Shown: in pieces, positions 1 through 11,200 of the stretch | Layout: each line of letters starts with the position of its first letter | Position numbering within the stretch: the first letter of the stretch is position 1 | DNA from: Mesaphorura yosii | Lineage: Eukaryota; Arthropoda; Collembola; Poduromorpha; Tullbergiidae | Direction: 5' to 3' | DNA: 64,000 nucleotides | Assembly: GCA_009869945.1 (NCBI GenBank) | Contig: WIXG01000331.1 | Coordinates: 23,267 to 87,266 of the forward strand | The notes under the pieces: model-generated | The model's database searches: none | What the model was told of the DNA's origin: nothing | Seen by the model: the letters and a program-made list of their open reading frames with translations, nothing else | Program-made: the position numbers and the translations under genes

Positions 1-16
1 ATTGTTGCTGATGTAG

Positions 17-2791
17 CTTTGTGGCTGGAGTTATCCTGCGTGAGCGAATTCCTGCTTTCGAACGCCTCCTGTGGAGAGCATGCAGAGGGAACGTTTTCCT
101 ACGTCAGGCAGAAATTGACTCTCCACTTGAGGACCCGGGCACGGTAAGTTCAACGGTTTGATAAGTTATGGATTCGGTGTTATTGAGTTTGCTTTATGTT
201 TTTGCAGGGTGATCAAGTCTACAAGTCGGTATTCATAATATTCTTTCAAGGAGATCAATTGAAAACAAGAGTCAAGAAAATCTGTGAGGGATTTCGGGCA
301 ACCTTGTATCCGTGTCCAGAAACTCCCAATGACAGAAGAGAAATGGCGGTAGGAGTCATGACTAGGATTGAAGACCTGAACACGGTATACACTTTGAACA
401 AATAATTTCAAATAAACCTTTGCAAATGGTGAAGAAGGAGCTTCCAAATACTTTGTTCTTTCCCAATTATCACTAGGTTCTAAGCCAAACTCAAGATCAT
501 CGGCATCGAGTGCTGGTGGCAGCCGCAAAAAATGTTAAAATATGGTTTATCAAAGTTCGTAAAATCAAAGCAATTTATCATACCCTCAATCTTTTCAATT
601 TGGATGTTACGCAAAAATGTTTGATCGCGGAGTGTTGGGTTCCAGTCTCAGATCTGGAGGCAATTCATTTGTCGCTTCGTCGAGGAACTGTACGCTAATA
701 CGCTGTCAAATACGTTCAGAACAATCAATCTAACCGTGTGATTTGTATTTTGTAGGAGCGATCTGGCAGCAGCGTTCCACCAATTTTGAATAGAATGGAA
801 ACTCGAGAGACACCGCCCACTTACTTTCGCTTAAATAAATTTACGCGTGGATTTCAGGCGCTGGTTGACGCGTACGGAGTTGCTAGTTATTTGGAGGCAA
901 ATCCAGCTCCCTATGCCATTGTGAGTCAGTTTATGACCATTTGATTTGTGTACACGAATTCGCAATTTATATATATTTTGTGTTGAATAATTGCCCAGAT
1001 TACTTTTCCGTTTCTATTCTCCGTGATGTTTGGTGATTTCGGTCACGGTATACTAATGGCACTTTTCGCTGGGTGGATGGTACTAAATGAAAAGCCGTTA
1101 ATTGCGAACAAATCCAACAGCGAGGTAGTTTGTCAAATCTTCGCTTCTAATTTGTATGCCAAACAATTGCATCAATCCTCCACCCGTATTAATACTAGAT
1201 TTGGAACATCTTTTTCGGCGGACGCTACATAATTTTGTTGATGGGGTTCTTTTCAATGTATACTGGTCTCATCTACAATGACTTCTTCTCTAAGTCTCTC
1301 AACATCTTCGGTTCCCAATGGTACGTTCCGGAAGACTACGACATTCAAGGCCTGATGAGGAGAAAGAACGTCATGTTGGATCCAAAGAATGCGTACTACG
1401 ATACACCGTACCCGATTGGACTGGATCCGGTTTGGCAGGTAATTGTTTGGTAAAACATCTTAAAAACCTTACGTTAATCGTAATCATTCTATTGTTTCAG
1501 CTGGCTGATAACAAGATTCAGTTCTTGAATGCATACAAAATGAAGGTTTCTATCATCGTGGGTGTAATCCATATGCTCTTTGGAATTTCTCTGAGCCTTT
1601 GGAATCACATGTATTTTCGAAGGCCCATGAATATCATTCATCAATTCGTTCCGCAGATGATATTCATGGTGCTACTGTTCTTCTACTTGTGTCTCCTCAT
1701 TTTCCACAAATGGGTTGCGTATTACGCGAATGGAGGTAACGTGGCTGATGGCGTACTTTGATCAAAAATTGTGCGAGTGCATTCCAAAAACTTTGTCCTT
1801 TGTATTTCACTTTGATAGGAGTTGAAGCTGGACCTCATTGTGCTCCATCTGTATTGATCATATTCATTAATATGGTTCTGTTTAAGTCAGGAGAAGCAGT
1901 TCAGGATTGCAACCCCTACATGTAAGTGAAGTCTAGTATCGAATTCCTAAATACGACTCTGGTTTCCACTGGACGATTTTCATAATTTTAATTTAGGTAC
2001 GGTGGGCAAGAAGGATTTCAAAAATTCTTGGTGCTGATTGCACTACTTTGCGTACCTTGGCTGCTTGGCGGAAAGCCCTACATGATCTGGAAACATCGTC
2101 AGACTGCTCATGCGAAAATGAACAGCGTTATGAACAATGTAGGTGGGGAAGGCGATCAGAATCAACAAGCCCAAATGATTGACGGCGAGACTGGCCACAG
2201 TTCTGCACAGGCCACTGAGTCGGAAGACAATGAGGAATTCAGTGAGATCATGATCCACCAAGGAATACATACGATAGAATTTGTATTGGGATGTGTCAGC
2301 AACACTGCATCATATCTTCGGCTCTGGGCTCTGAGCTTGGCTCATGCACGTAAGGAACTTCAGAATTCAATAACTTAACGTCAGAGCACTCATCTGTCGA
2401 AATTTGATTCATAAAAAATACAATTTCTTCAGAACTGTCCGAAGTCCTTTGGGGAATGGTGATGAGAATTGGACTGGCGCAAACAGCTTGGTACGGCGGA
2501 ATTCTGCTCTATCTTATATTTGCGGCGTGGGCTGGGCTCACATTAGCCATTTTAGTATTGATGGAGGGTTTGAGCGCTTTCCTACACACCCTTCGACTTC
2601 ACTGGTATGAATATTTTCATAAACTGGCCACATTGTACTAAAATTCATTGAAGTGTAAGAAGTTGATTGTTACACTTCTTCACAGGGTCGAATTTCAGAA
2701 CAAATTCTATACCGGAACTGGATATCCATTCACTCCTTTCTCGTTTGAAGTCATCTTGGAACAAGCAGGAAACGCAGAAAACACCGACTAA
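17..2791 (+). CDS. V-type proton ATPase V0 subunit a, 3' part (5' end outside window)
   Basis: Subunit a forms the two proton half-channels of the membrane V0 sector of the vacuolar H+-ATPase. Eleven exons are read: 17-143, 208-384, 477-689, 756-920, 999-1124, 1199-1438, 1501-1735, 1819-1921, 1997-2349, 2433-2604 and 2686-2791. They join in one open frame of about 671 residues. Family signatures are plain: [20 protein letters not shown] near the start, [17 protein letters not shown] at the first membrane segments, and [20 protein letters not shown] near the end. That last motif carries the arginine known to be essential for proton transfer. The C-terminus is the usual [11 protein letters not shown] block. 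Family members are about 830 residues, so roughly the first 150 lie upstream of base 1. An AATAAA lies at 3062-3067. The family call is certain; the isoform is not determined. Confidence 0.96.
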
Positions 2792-3061
2792 TTTCCTCCG
2801 TTGAATTACATGACAAGCACTTTAGCTAGTTTTCAATGCACGATTGATCGATCTGAACCGAATCGGATAACTATAGGTAACCCATCACGTTTCTAGTATC
2901 GGAACGGTAACCACCATTCATCCAAGATAGAGAATACGTAAATAGTATTATTGCCAAATAGAAAAATCAGGCATCCTAGTATTAGTATTCTTGGGGCGTT
3001 TATGATCGGTGCAATCACAGTCAAGACGTGAAAAGTTTAGTGGCAGATTCATGATGGAATG

Positions 3062-3114
3062 AATAAAAGTTTGAAGCTGATAGTTGAATCTGAACCGAAT
3101 ATGTACTGTTTATT
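3062..3114. terminator. Convergent polyadenylation signals
   Basis: AATAAA on the plus strand at 3062-3067 serves the V-ATPase gene. TTTATT at 3109-3114 is AATAAA on the minus strand and serves the small gene that ends at 3129. The two signals face each other within about 50 bases, so the 3' ends of the two transcripts should overlap slightly. Confidence 0.6.
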
Positions 3115-3128
3115 GAAGCCGAGTCTAA

Positions 3129-3675
3129 CTAGAACTGGACATAATTCGCTTTATCCTGAGGTGGAAGGGTTCCTAAACTCGCAACATTTAGGGTATCTCT
3201 TTTGAAAGCACTGGCATAGGCCATTTCTGACGCCCTCCTGCTCAGCACTTCGTTGCCCGGAAGCATTTGCGGGTATATGGTTGGGATAAGACAATTTACG
3301 AAGGCGCTTCTCACGGCGAGCGGCAACAGCAGCTTCCTTGACCACTCTGGCGGCTAGATTGGAAATGTAGGACAGACTTTAGTAATGATTCTGATTCTGG
3401 TAGGCTACACTTGACTGGAAACTCGGTAGTTTACAACGCCGACGCATTCGTTCTGTTGGTTTGAACGGTTTCTCTCTCAGACCTCTCTTCGAACCTACGC
3501 AGAATTTTTGTTTGTCGAGGGCCTTGAAGAATGCTGTCCAGTTCGTCACTTCTCTGCACGAGTCCATCGGTGCCAACACTTTGTACTTCAGGCATTTCTG
3601 GTTTGCTTCTTCTGGTTCTCCTACGACGGGTTCAACCGGATAACCCTCTGGTCTTTGTTCAATCGTCGGTTCCAT
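3129..3675 (-). CDS. Small basic protein of unknown function (about 137 aa)
   Basis: I do not recognise this protein. The best model has three coding exons on the minus strand: 3675-3435, 3353-3300 and 3247-3129. The first intron (81 bases) has a clear branch-point-like TTACTAA and a pyrimidine tract; the second is 52 bases. The total, 414 bases, is in frame. The start is the ATG at 3675, which is in good context (GACATGG). A GTAAGT donor at about 3829-3834, spliced to an AG near 3755, suggests a non-coding first exon. The protein has an acidic N-terminus with EPVVGEPEE, a middle with three cysteines, then a strongly basic helix-like stretch (VVKEAAVAARREKRL), and ends in QDKANYVQF. No signal peptide or membrane segment is seen. 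Without the introns the frame breaks at a TAA near 3380, so the splice model is inference. Confidence 0.55.
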
Positions 3676-4960
3676 GTCTATCAGCTGATTTAATAATATC
3701 AAATCAGCCAAATGTAGTGGTGACGGGTCTTGATGACAGGTACTAACAGCCTAACAGCAGACAAAACAAAGATGCTGCACTTGTGTTCGGTAAACGATTT
3801 CAGTCTTAAAACTAAATTGCAAACTCAACTTACTCGTACTCGTACAATAAGCACTTTATCGTGCCTTCGCTTAGCACTAGTACATCGCAGTTTGGCGATG
3901 ATCAAGTACAACAGCGAACATCAAACAAAGCAAACGGAGCTCAAAACAACATTAACGGAATGGCAAGCGTGAGGTGGTTGCTGAATGCTGAGATGTATTC
4001 ATGCGTTCTGAGTTCTATCCCATCCATACAAGAGATGTAAAAGCTGTACAAAAAATCTCTCAATTCGCCTTCCCTTGCTTATATTACAGGCTCCTTCACT
4101 TCATCTCGTCATTGCCATTGCCCCTTTTTTGTATTTTGCATTGGGCTTGACGCTTGATACTTTAACTTGCCTTGATGAAATGGACTATCATTTCTTGCGT
4201 TTAGCTACGAGGTACGGCCCAAGCTGAGCGTCATTACAAAAGTGATATTTTTCTCCCTTTTACTTGAACTCGCGTCACCCTCTCGCTCGCTCTTCGTCTG
4301 GTAAAGCAAAACGTCTTGCCTTTGGCTGGCTGGCTGGCTTGTCTTGGGTCCGCTTCAGTCGCGTCGCGAGCGTGGTGAGTTTCTTTCCTTTCCCAGGCCA
4401 TGCCCATCTGGCATCCCTGAATTCCTTTCTTTGGTCTTTGCATTGCAGTGCGGTTTTAGTACGCGTTGTGACTCACGCTAAACAGCACGTCTCGGTATTT
4501 TAGAGGGTAGTTTCTCTTTGTACGTTCCTGTGATCTCATACGCTTGTAATTACTGGCAGCCAGGCAGGCAATACTCGCAGGGTAAGATTTTTATTCTCTG
4601 TGTGCTCTCATTGTTATACTCTACTGCTGCTGCTCTATTGTTGTAACGAGTACAGCATTGTTACAGTTACACGCAGTGCTCCGTACCAAGTACACCTTTC
4701 TATACGTAAAGTCCATTGTATTGACGAGGACGCCAATGAACGCATCATTGCCTTTACCTGGCTGCCTTATTGCTTTGGAATTTGAAGCTTTAATCCAGTA
4801 AACATAGTCCATGAGTCCGTTTGTGGTGTGTAAACATTAATTATGTAGTGTGTTAGTTAAGCTGGATCGGACCCAGAGTGGTCACTAATTTCTAATGTTC
4901 AAGAGAACAAGAGGGAAGAGGCTCGTTTAGCTGAAGTTCGTGTAACTGTGTTGTCCACCG
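3676..4960. other. Divergent intergenic region, likely shared promoter and 5' UTRs
   Basis: This stretch separates a minus-strand gene (start 3675) from the plus-strand CCDC50 gene (start 4961), so both promoters or 5' UTR exons should lie here. A GTAAGT donor on the minus strand near 3829-3834 fits a non-coding first exon of the small gene. A short CTGG tetranucleotide run occurs near 4327-4338. I found no protein with family resemblance in it; the short open frames lack coding character. Confidence 0.5.
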
Positions 4961-7851
4961 ATGGAATGCAATAGAACTCGAATTGAGGACAGACACCCTA
5001 TCGCCCTTGTACAGCCGACGCCAGATATAGACGCTACCGACTCGTCTGCACTGCCTTCCGGTCGCGTCACAGAAAGTAAGTTATTCTAATTGTACTGCAG
5101 AATTCCATCGCTTTACTCACTGTGCGAGTGCGAGCTCTTGCTAACTTACAGTAAATAAAATACTAATATTTCGCGTCGCTTACACTTGTTTGCTTGAAGC
5201 TTACTGCCAGTGATGGAATGATCGGTGCCAGACTGTTAGCTTTTATATATTTTTTTTAGCTCGTTTTCGTTTCCGGTTGCACTTGTTCAGTTAGGATTGA
5301 CACTCAAAATCAGAAATGCTCAAACCCTGTGGAGTGAGTGGTGGCGTGATAGATTATAGAATTTTGTAGGCGCTAATTCTTTTGGCAAATAGCTACATCG
5401 CAACCCATTTATCTTATCTCGGTGGAGTCGTTATTTTGATACAGTTGTAAAAAGAGATGCTGAAACTTCGTCATTGTTTGCCTTTTGCTCATAAGAATCA
5501 TAGTGCATTTCGAAGTTCAGCTTGAGCTAAGGTTAATGTTACGGCCGGACGGCCGTCACTATTTGCTTGGGTTAAATATTCTCTTTGTAGTCATGCAAGA
5601 GTTTTATGCTCGTTTGTTATTTTTCTCATGTTTCATTTCAGTCCGGCGTCAATGGGCTCTTCACGAGGACGAAGCACTCGCTTATCGTTTGCAGACTGAG
5701 GAGAGTAAGTTGAAGTTCTACATTTAGTTTAGAATCGCACTTCAGTCACACTTTGGTTTAATAGAATAGTAATTTGAAAATTGTGACCCCTAGCAGAAAC
5801 ATCCCGCCGGCCAAGCATAGCATTGTATTACAATTTACCAGCACCAAACAGCTAAGCATCATTATTCTTGAGTACAGTTTTATTGAGGGCATAAGTTAAT
5901 AGCTGTGCTGATTTGTCGCTATTCAAAGAAGTTGGAACCAACGTCTCCTTTGTGTTTCTTTAGCCATTCATAAACAGTCATAAAGCGATGACTAGCCATT
6001 TCTCAGTGACGAAAGCGATTCGTCTGAGAAGTCCGGGTCGGGTAATTTCTGCACACTTTCAAGCAGTTTTCTGTACACGTCTAGGCAGACAGGATCAGTC
6101 ACGTTTTGCATGTGATTCAGACTCTACTTTCCGGTACCTTTCTGTTCGCTGTCAAGCTAACGCAATAATAAGCAAAGGTTACGACTTCTAGGAATGCGAA
6201 TAATGTACCCATTCCCATTCATTGACACTCGTGTAGTTAAGCAGTAATTCTTTTTCTGAATTAGTCACGCAGCACTATACCGGTAATCGCAGCCGAAATG
6301 CCATCGTCAGAGAGGACGCACCGAGAGCTAGAGAGGAACAAAAGAAAGAGGAGCAAGAAGCTTTGGAAATCAGATTTAGACAACTTGGTTTGCTCCAACA
6401 ACAGTAAGTGAAAGGGGGAGAATAAAATGTTAAATGGAGGGCTGAGTAGACGCAGTGGTGAGTGTAATGTCTGGGTTCATGTTCACAGAGCGGAAGAGGA
6501 TTCCAAATATGCTAAATTAATAGCTGAGCGGGAAGAACGAAAATTATTAACAAATCGGCTTCAAGGACAGGGGAAAAGTGGTGCAGACACAAGCAGAGAG
6601 CGAGATGAAGATTGGATTGGTGCTGCAGTGTGTGGCACTTCGGAATTAGATTTTGATATTTTGGACGTTGAACAGAATGATATTAGCCAGGTGTCTAAGT
6701 CTACAAATTCAAGTTCCTCATCTGGATCTTGCGGTCTGCCCTTGCCTTCTACATCGGCCTGCCTCCGCCGCAGTTCGGGAAGCTCCAGCCGAAAATTGCG
6801 CAACTCAGACAGTTCGTTTGAGCTATCTGAGGATGAACTGCGTTACATTCAGCAAGAAAAAGATGAGGTAATTAATTAATTAAACTGATCTACTCACCAA
6901 CTCACCCCATTTTGAGACATCGGGAAAATAATTTAGAAGAGGAACCTAAGGAGATACGACAAAATCATGTTCGAGAGCATTTTTGATTCCTGGGTGATGT
7001 TCTAGTGCATGTTAAAAATTCTTTTCATGACTAGATATTCACTCGGTTATTGTGAATGCTGCAATCTTCATCCATTAATCCTGGCGCCGAATTGGATCCT
7101 GCATTATTGTTTTTGAAGAAATTATTGAAATTATCTCCTTTCCTCACACCAGTAAAAAAATTATATTTAACAGTTGCTTTAATTTTAGGCCTTGGCACGA
7201 AAGCTGCAAGAGGAAATAGAGCAACTGGAACGTGATAAAAGATTAGCGGTAGAAGCGCAAGATCGTGAATTGGCTAAAGTACTGTACGAAAAGGTAAAGC
7301 ACATTCACTTCTCTATACAAGTTACAAGGTCGCAGAGCTTTATATCGTACGTGAAATTTTTACAGGAAAAAGCACGGCTCAAAAGAGCTAAGGAAAGATC
7401 AAGATTGAAAGCAGCTGCTGCCGCTGGGGCAGCAGGTGGAGGAGTCACCAACCAAGACTATTCAAGTTCTCAGTCGGAATTGGAGGACAATCACAAACAA
7501 AGTCATGACACACGATCAGCGTCAATAAATTCCCCAACTCCGTCGTCATCTTCTCAAGCTCGCGCACGTGCAAGTCCCAGCTCTTCTTCCCGGCGATCTG
7601 AGCCCTCTCCTAGGTCGTCCTTCCACAGTGAAAGCCAGTTCCCAGCTACTCCACCAAAGATACCTGAGAAAACTTCAAAGTCAAGCATTGGAAGAGATGA
7701 CCCAATTGGGTTCCGTGCCAATCCGAAACCACTACCACCTCAGCCAGGGCCTCAAGTTAGCAGATTTGACATTGAAGAGGATCCAATTCCGCCTTACATG
7801 CCCATGCAAGGCCTGCACAACAATCGCATTGTCACAAGTAGGAAAAAGTAA
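4961..7851 (+). CDS. CCDC50: Coiled-coil domain-containing protein 50 (Ymer) homologue
   Basis: CCDC50 is a cytoplasmic ubiquitin-binding adaptor; in vertebrates it is phosphorylated after EGF stimulation and dampens NF-kB and innate signalling. Six coding exons (4961-5075, 5642-5704, 6265-6403, 6489-6867, 7189-7293, 7366-7851) give 428 residues in frame. The N-terminal block is the conserved part: QWALHEDEALAYRLQTEEI followed by HYTGNRSRNAIVRED. Next comes a charged coiled coil rich in REEQKKEEQE, then KYAKLIAEREERK and ALARKLQEEIEQLER. The latter two resemble the family's ubiquitin-interacting (MIU-like) helices. The C-terminal half is Ser/Pro-rich and probably disordered, ending RIVTSRKK. 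The start is the first ATG of exon 1, with no in-frame ATG seen upstream within the exon; further 5' UTR exons are possible. The family call is good; the ubiquitin-binding role is carried over from vertebrates. Confidence 0.85.
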
Positions 7852-8094
7852 TTACCTTCTGGCCGCCAGCCTTCACCAAAAGTATCAGTAAAGCCTGCCC
7901 GTGACTACAAATATATTTTTATAAAACATAACAACTTTCTTACTTTCTTCAACTACTTAGCTTCTAGAGCTTTATTTGCAACTTATAGTTGTGCAATTTC
8001 TATTAATACAACAATGATATTGAATCACAAGATTTTTATAAAACTTAGAATCTCGGCTTCGAGCCACGCACACACGCACAAATGGAAATCTGAT

Positions 8095-8220
8095 TTTATT
8101 TATATTGAGGGGGTAATCAATTGGCGCTAAAATTTTATACGTATTATTTTTACAATGATGTAATCATTAATAGTCATGTCTCTCGTTCGCACTCGTACAC
8201 TTTTCTAGTAAATAAATAAA
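8095..8220. terminator. Tail-to-tail polyadenylation signals of CCDC50 and DUOX
   Basis: Overlapping plus-strand AATAAA hexamers lie at 8211-8220, downstream of CCDC50. TTTATT at 8095-8100 is a minus-strand AATAAA downstream of the dual oxidase stop. If both are used, the two 3' UTRs overlap by about 100 bases. The rest of 7852-8298 is AT-rich and holds nothing coding. Confidence 0.45.
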
Positions 8221-8298
8221 CCTAGTTTATACTTCGAACGTCTCAATTGCAATAATTATTTTGAATGACTGGATCTACCTTGCTTAGCTTCGGGTTTT

Positions 8299-11200
8299 CT
8301 AGAAGTTCTCAAATCGATGTTGGAAGATGACACCATGACTTTGTGCGTCGTTATTGGACTCAACGCATGCTTCGTTGACTTGCTTCGTCATTGTCGGCGG
8401 GCCTGTTCGGGTATCAATGATGATAATTGTTTTACGCCTGACGCAATTTTTAAGTATCTCACCGCAACTGAAGACGCCAAACTTTGACACGTTTGGATGA
8501 ATAACCCGAAGCGAGCGGAAAAATGATGCAAAGTTCGGTCGGCCGAAGTGTGTGACAGATCGGAGACCAGTAAAGAGGGATTTATTACTCACTTTCTGGA
8601 AATGCCGCTCACAGATGTACTAATCATATCATAAAAAAATTACTATTGCATTTGCTGCCACTGATAAGTTTCAAATCGAAAAGTTCGCACTTACCAAAAG
8701 CACAGTTCTCATGTCAAACTTGTCATAAACTTGGGTGACGAACACATGCACGCTAATAATTTTGTGCTCCTCGGTGTCCCTGGAATTTAACCCCACCACT
8801 GTACCCTTAAAAATGCAAATTTATGTATCGTACTTGGAAGAAAGGCAAACCTGATGATGTCTACGAGCCATTCAAACTGTTTTTGTGTTCGTGTGACCCA
8901 GAGGAAGTAAATCTTTTTGCAGTTTCTCGGGTTTGCATTTGCGGCAACGTCTTTCAGAATGGAGGCGAATGGTGTGACTCCAATTCCTCCACCCACGAGA
9001 ACGGCAACTTCATATCGCCACCAATCTTGATGACCTTCTCCGTAGGGGCCATCCAAATAAAGTTTGGGCAGGTCACGCTCGTATATTTGGCGTACATTGG
9101 CAGTAAATGGCCCAACTGCTCGAATATGCACAGTCAACGACGGTTCATGCGGGGCCGACGAAAGTGTAAAGGGATGATACTCGTCGGAATTCAAGGCCAA
9201 GCACGCTATGCGAACCCATTGCCCCGATTTGTAGTCAAACCCAGTTGGTCTAGCGAACTCTAATTTGGTTACATCTGAAATTGTCAAGAACATCACATGT
9301 GAAGTGGTTTGGTTTTACACAATGAAATGAATGCATTAGTGAGCGTACTTGAGGGTAACAGTTCAGCTCGAAGAACGGGGATTTCTATTTTCCTTCTGCT
9401 CGTTGTCACCAAACGATCCAAGATGAACAATACTAAAGGTCCAAGCAAAAAGTTTTGAAATAGTGGTTCTTGAATAAGCTGTCCTGTCCCGTGCAAGATC
9501 ATCAAGACGTACCACCTGAATGAATGGAAAAATGGAAATTGGCATGCAAAAGATAACAGACCAATCGCCGATCTGAAGAAATTGAGGCCACAGTAAGACT
9601 TACAAAGGGTAGGTCATATGCGTGGTCCAAAACATTCGGAATGCGTGTGCCCGTGAGTAATTGGTTGCAAATACATAAATGAGCGCAGCGTGGACAACAA
9701 GAAGGACTCCAGTGATTCCAGTTGTTGTTTGGAAACACCAATAATGAAACTTTGGAATGATGTGTTGGCTGAATTAGAATATTTCAATGCAGTTACGCAA
9801 AACAGTATTTAAAAAGACCTCACAGGCGAACTTACGCTCTGTAGTATTCAGTGAAGAGACATGTCGCGTCAGATGACGTTTGAGTTGAAATGTGGTAGAA
9901 ATTGAAACCGTGACCGACAATATGAATGACGGCAAACATTAGTCCAAGCATTGCAACGTATTTGTGAAACATTATGCAGGAATCAAAGGGTATGATACGA
10001 TGAAGAAATGTTTCCCGAAGTTGTGTGATGGTGTTTCTACAAACTGTTATTAGCAAGGTAGCATAGCAAAACATCATGGCTGAGGCCGCCCCACGCGTGA
10101 AAGTGACTCCGTATCCGGCAATGTGACGAAAGCCTCTGTGTTCCCGCTCCACCGTGTAAACTGATAACAAACAAGCGAGAATAAACCAGGGATTTTTTAA
10201 GAGTGCTTGAGGATAACTTACCGTAAGCCCTCTCAAAAAATATTGCAAGGACGACAGCCGTGTACAGCACAGTCCAGAAAATTTGTAGCCTGTACAGTTC
10301 GATGTATTTAGATAAACGATTTCTGGTCTGTTGTGTTGGAGGCAGAACTGTGGCGTCTTCATCAAGAGTTTGTTTCGACATGTCACATTCAGAGTCGGTC
10401 TCTCCACTGTAGAAATAAAAATATTTGCATCTTGTGATCCAAACTGCCCTCGACACGATCTTACCCTCCGTAAATACTGATGACTGTAGCTCGGGCGGAC
10501 TGGTACGTCGTCTTGCGACCACTTCCCATTCCCATTTGGGTTTCAGGAACATTGAGACCAGAGAAGTTCAGCTGGGCATACCCCAACGTTGATTTGTACT
10601 GGGACAAAAGAAGTTGGAAATCGGACAGCAACACTTCGGACTGCATAAATAAGGCCAAACATCAATCAGTGAACGTAACGAGTAATTAAGTTAACCTTTA
10701 CATTTTTCTTAAGGCCAGCGCTGTCCATCATCGATTGCACCAAGTCGTCCACATCTTCATTGCTCACGTCAGCATTCGCAGCTTCAATCATGGACCTTAC
10801 CATGTTTGTGAACTCGTCTGTTGTCAGTTTCCCATCATGGTTAATGTCATACATTTCAAACATCAGTTGTGCCTTGTCTTCAGCGGAGCCTTTCGCAAAT
10901 ATGACCAGCATATCGAGAAACTCTCGAAAGCTGATGTAGCCGTTGTTGTCTCTGTCTACGATGTCAAACATCTGAAATATTTATTGGCATTGGTGTGTTT
11001 TCATTGAGCCATTCGTTCAGTGGAATGAATATTGCTCATACCGGTGAGAAAAATTACCTTGGACACAAACTCGGATTTACTCTTCATGCCCAGCGCGTCC
11101 GCAAACTCTGCTCGTGTAAGTTCAGTGTTAATCACTTCACGTATTAACTTTGGATCCAACATATCTTGCTTCCCAGACGGTTTGTCAATATTAAAAGCTT

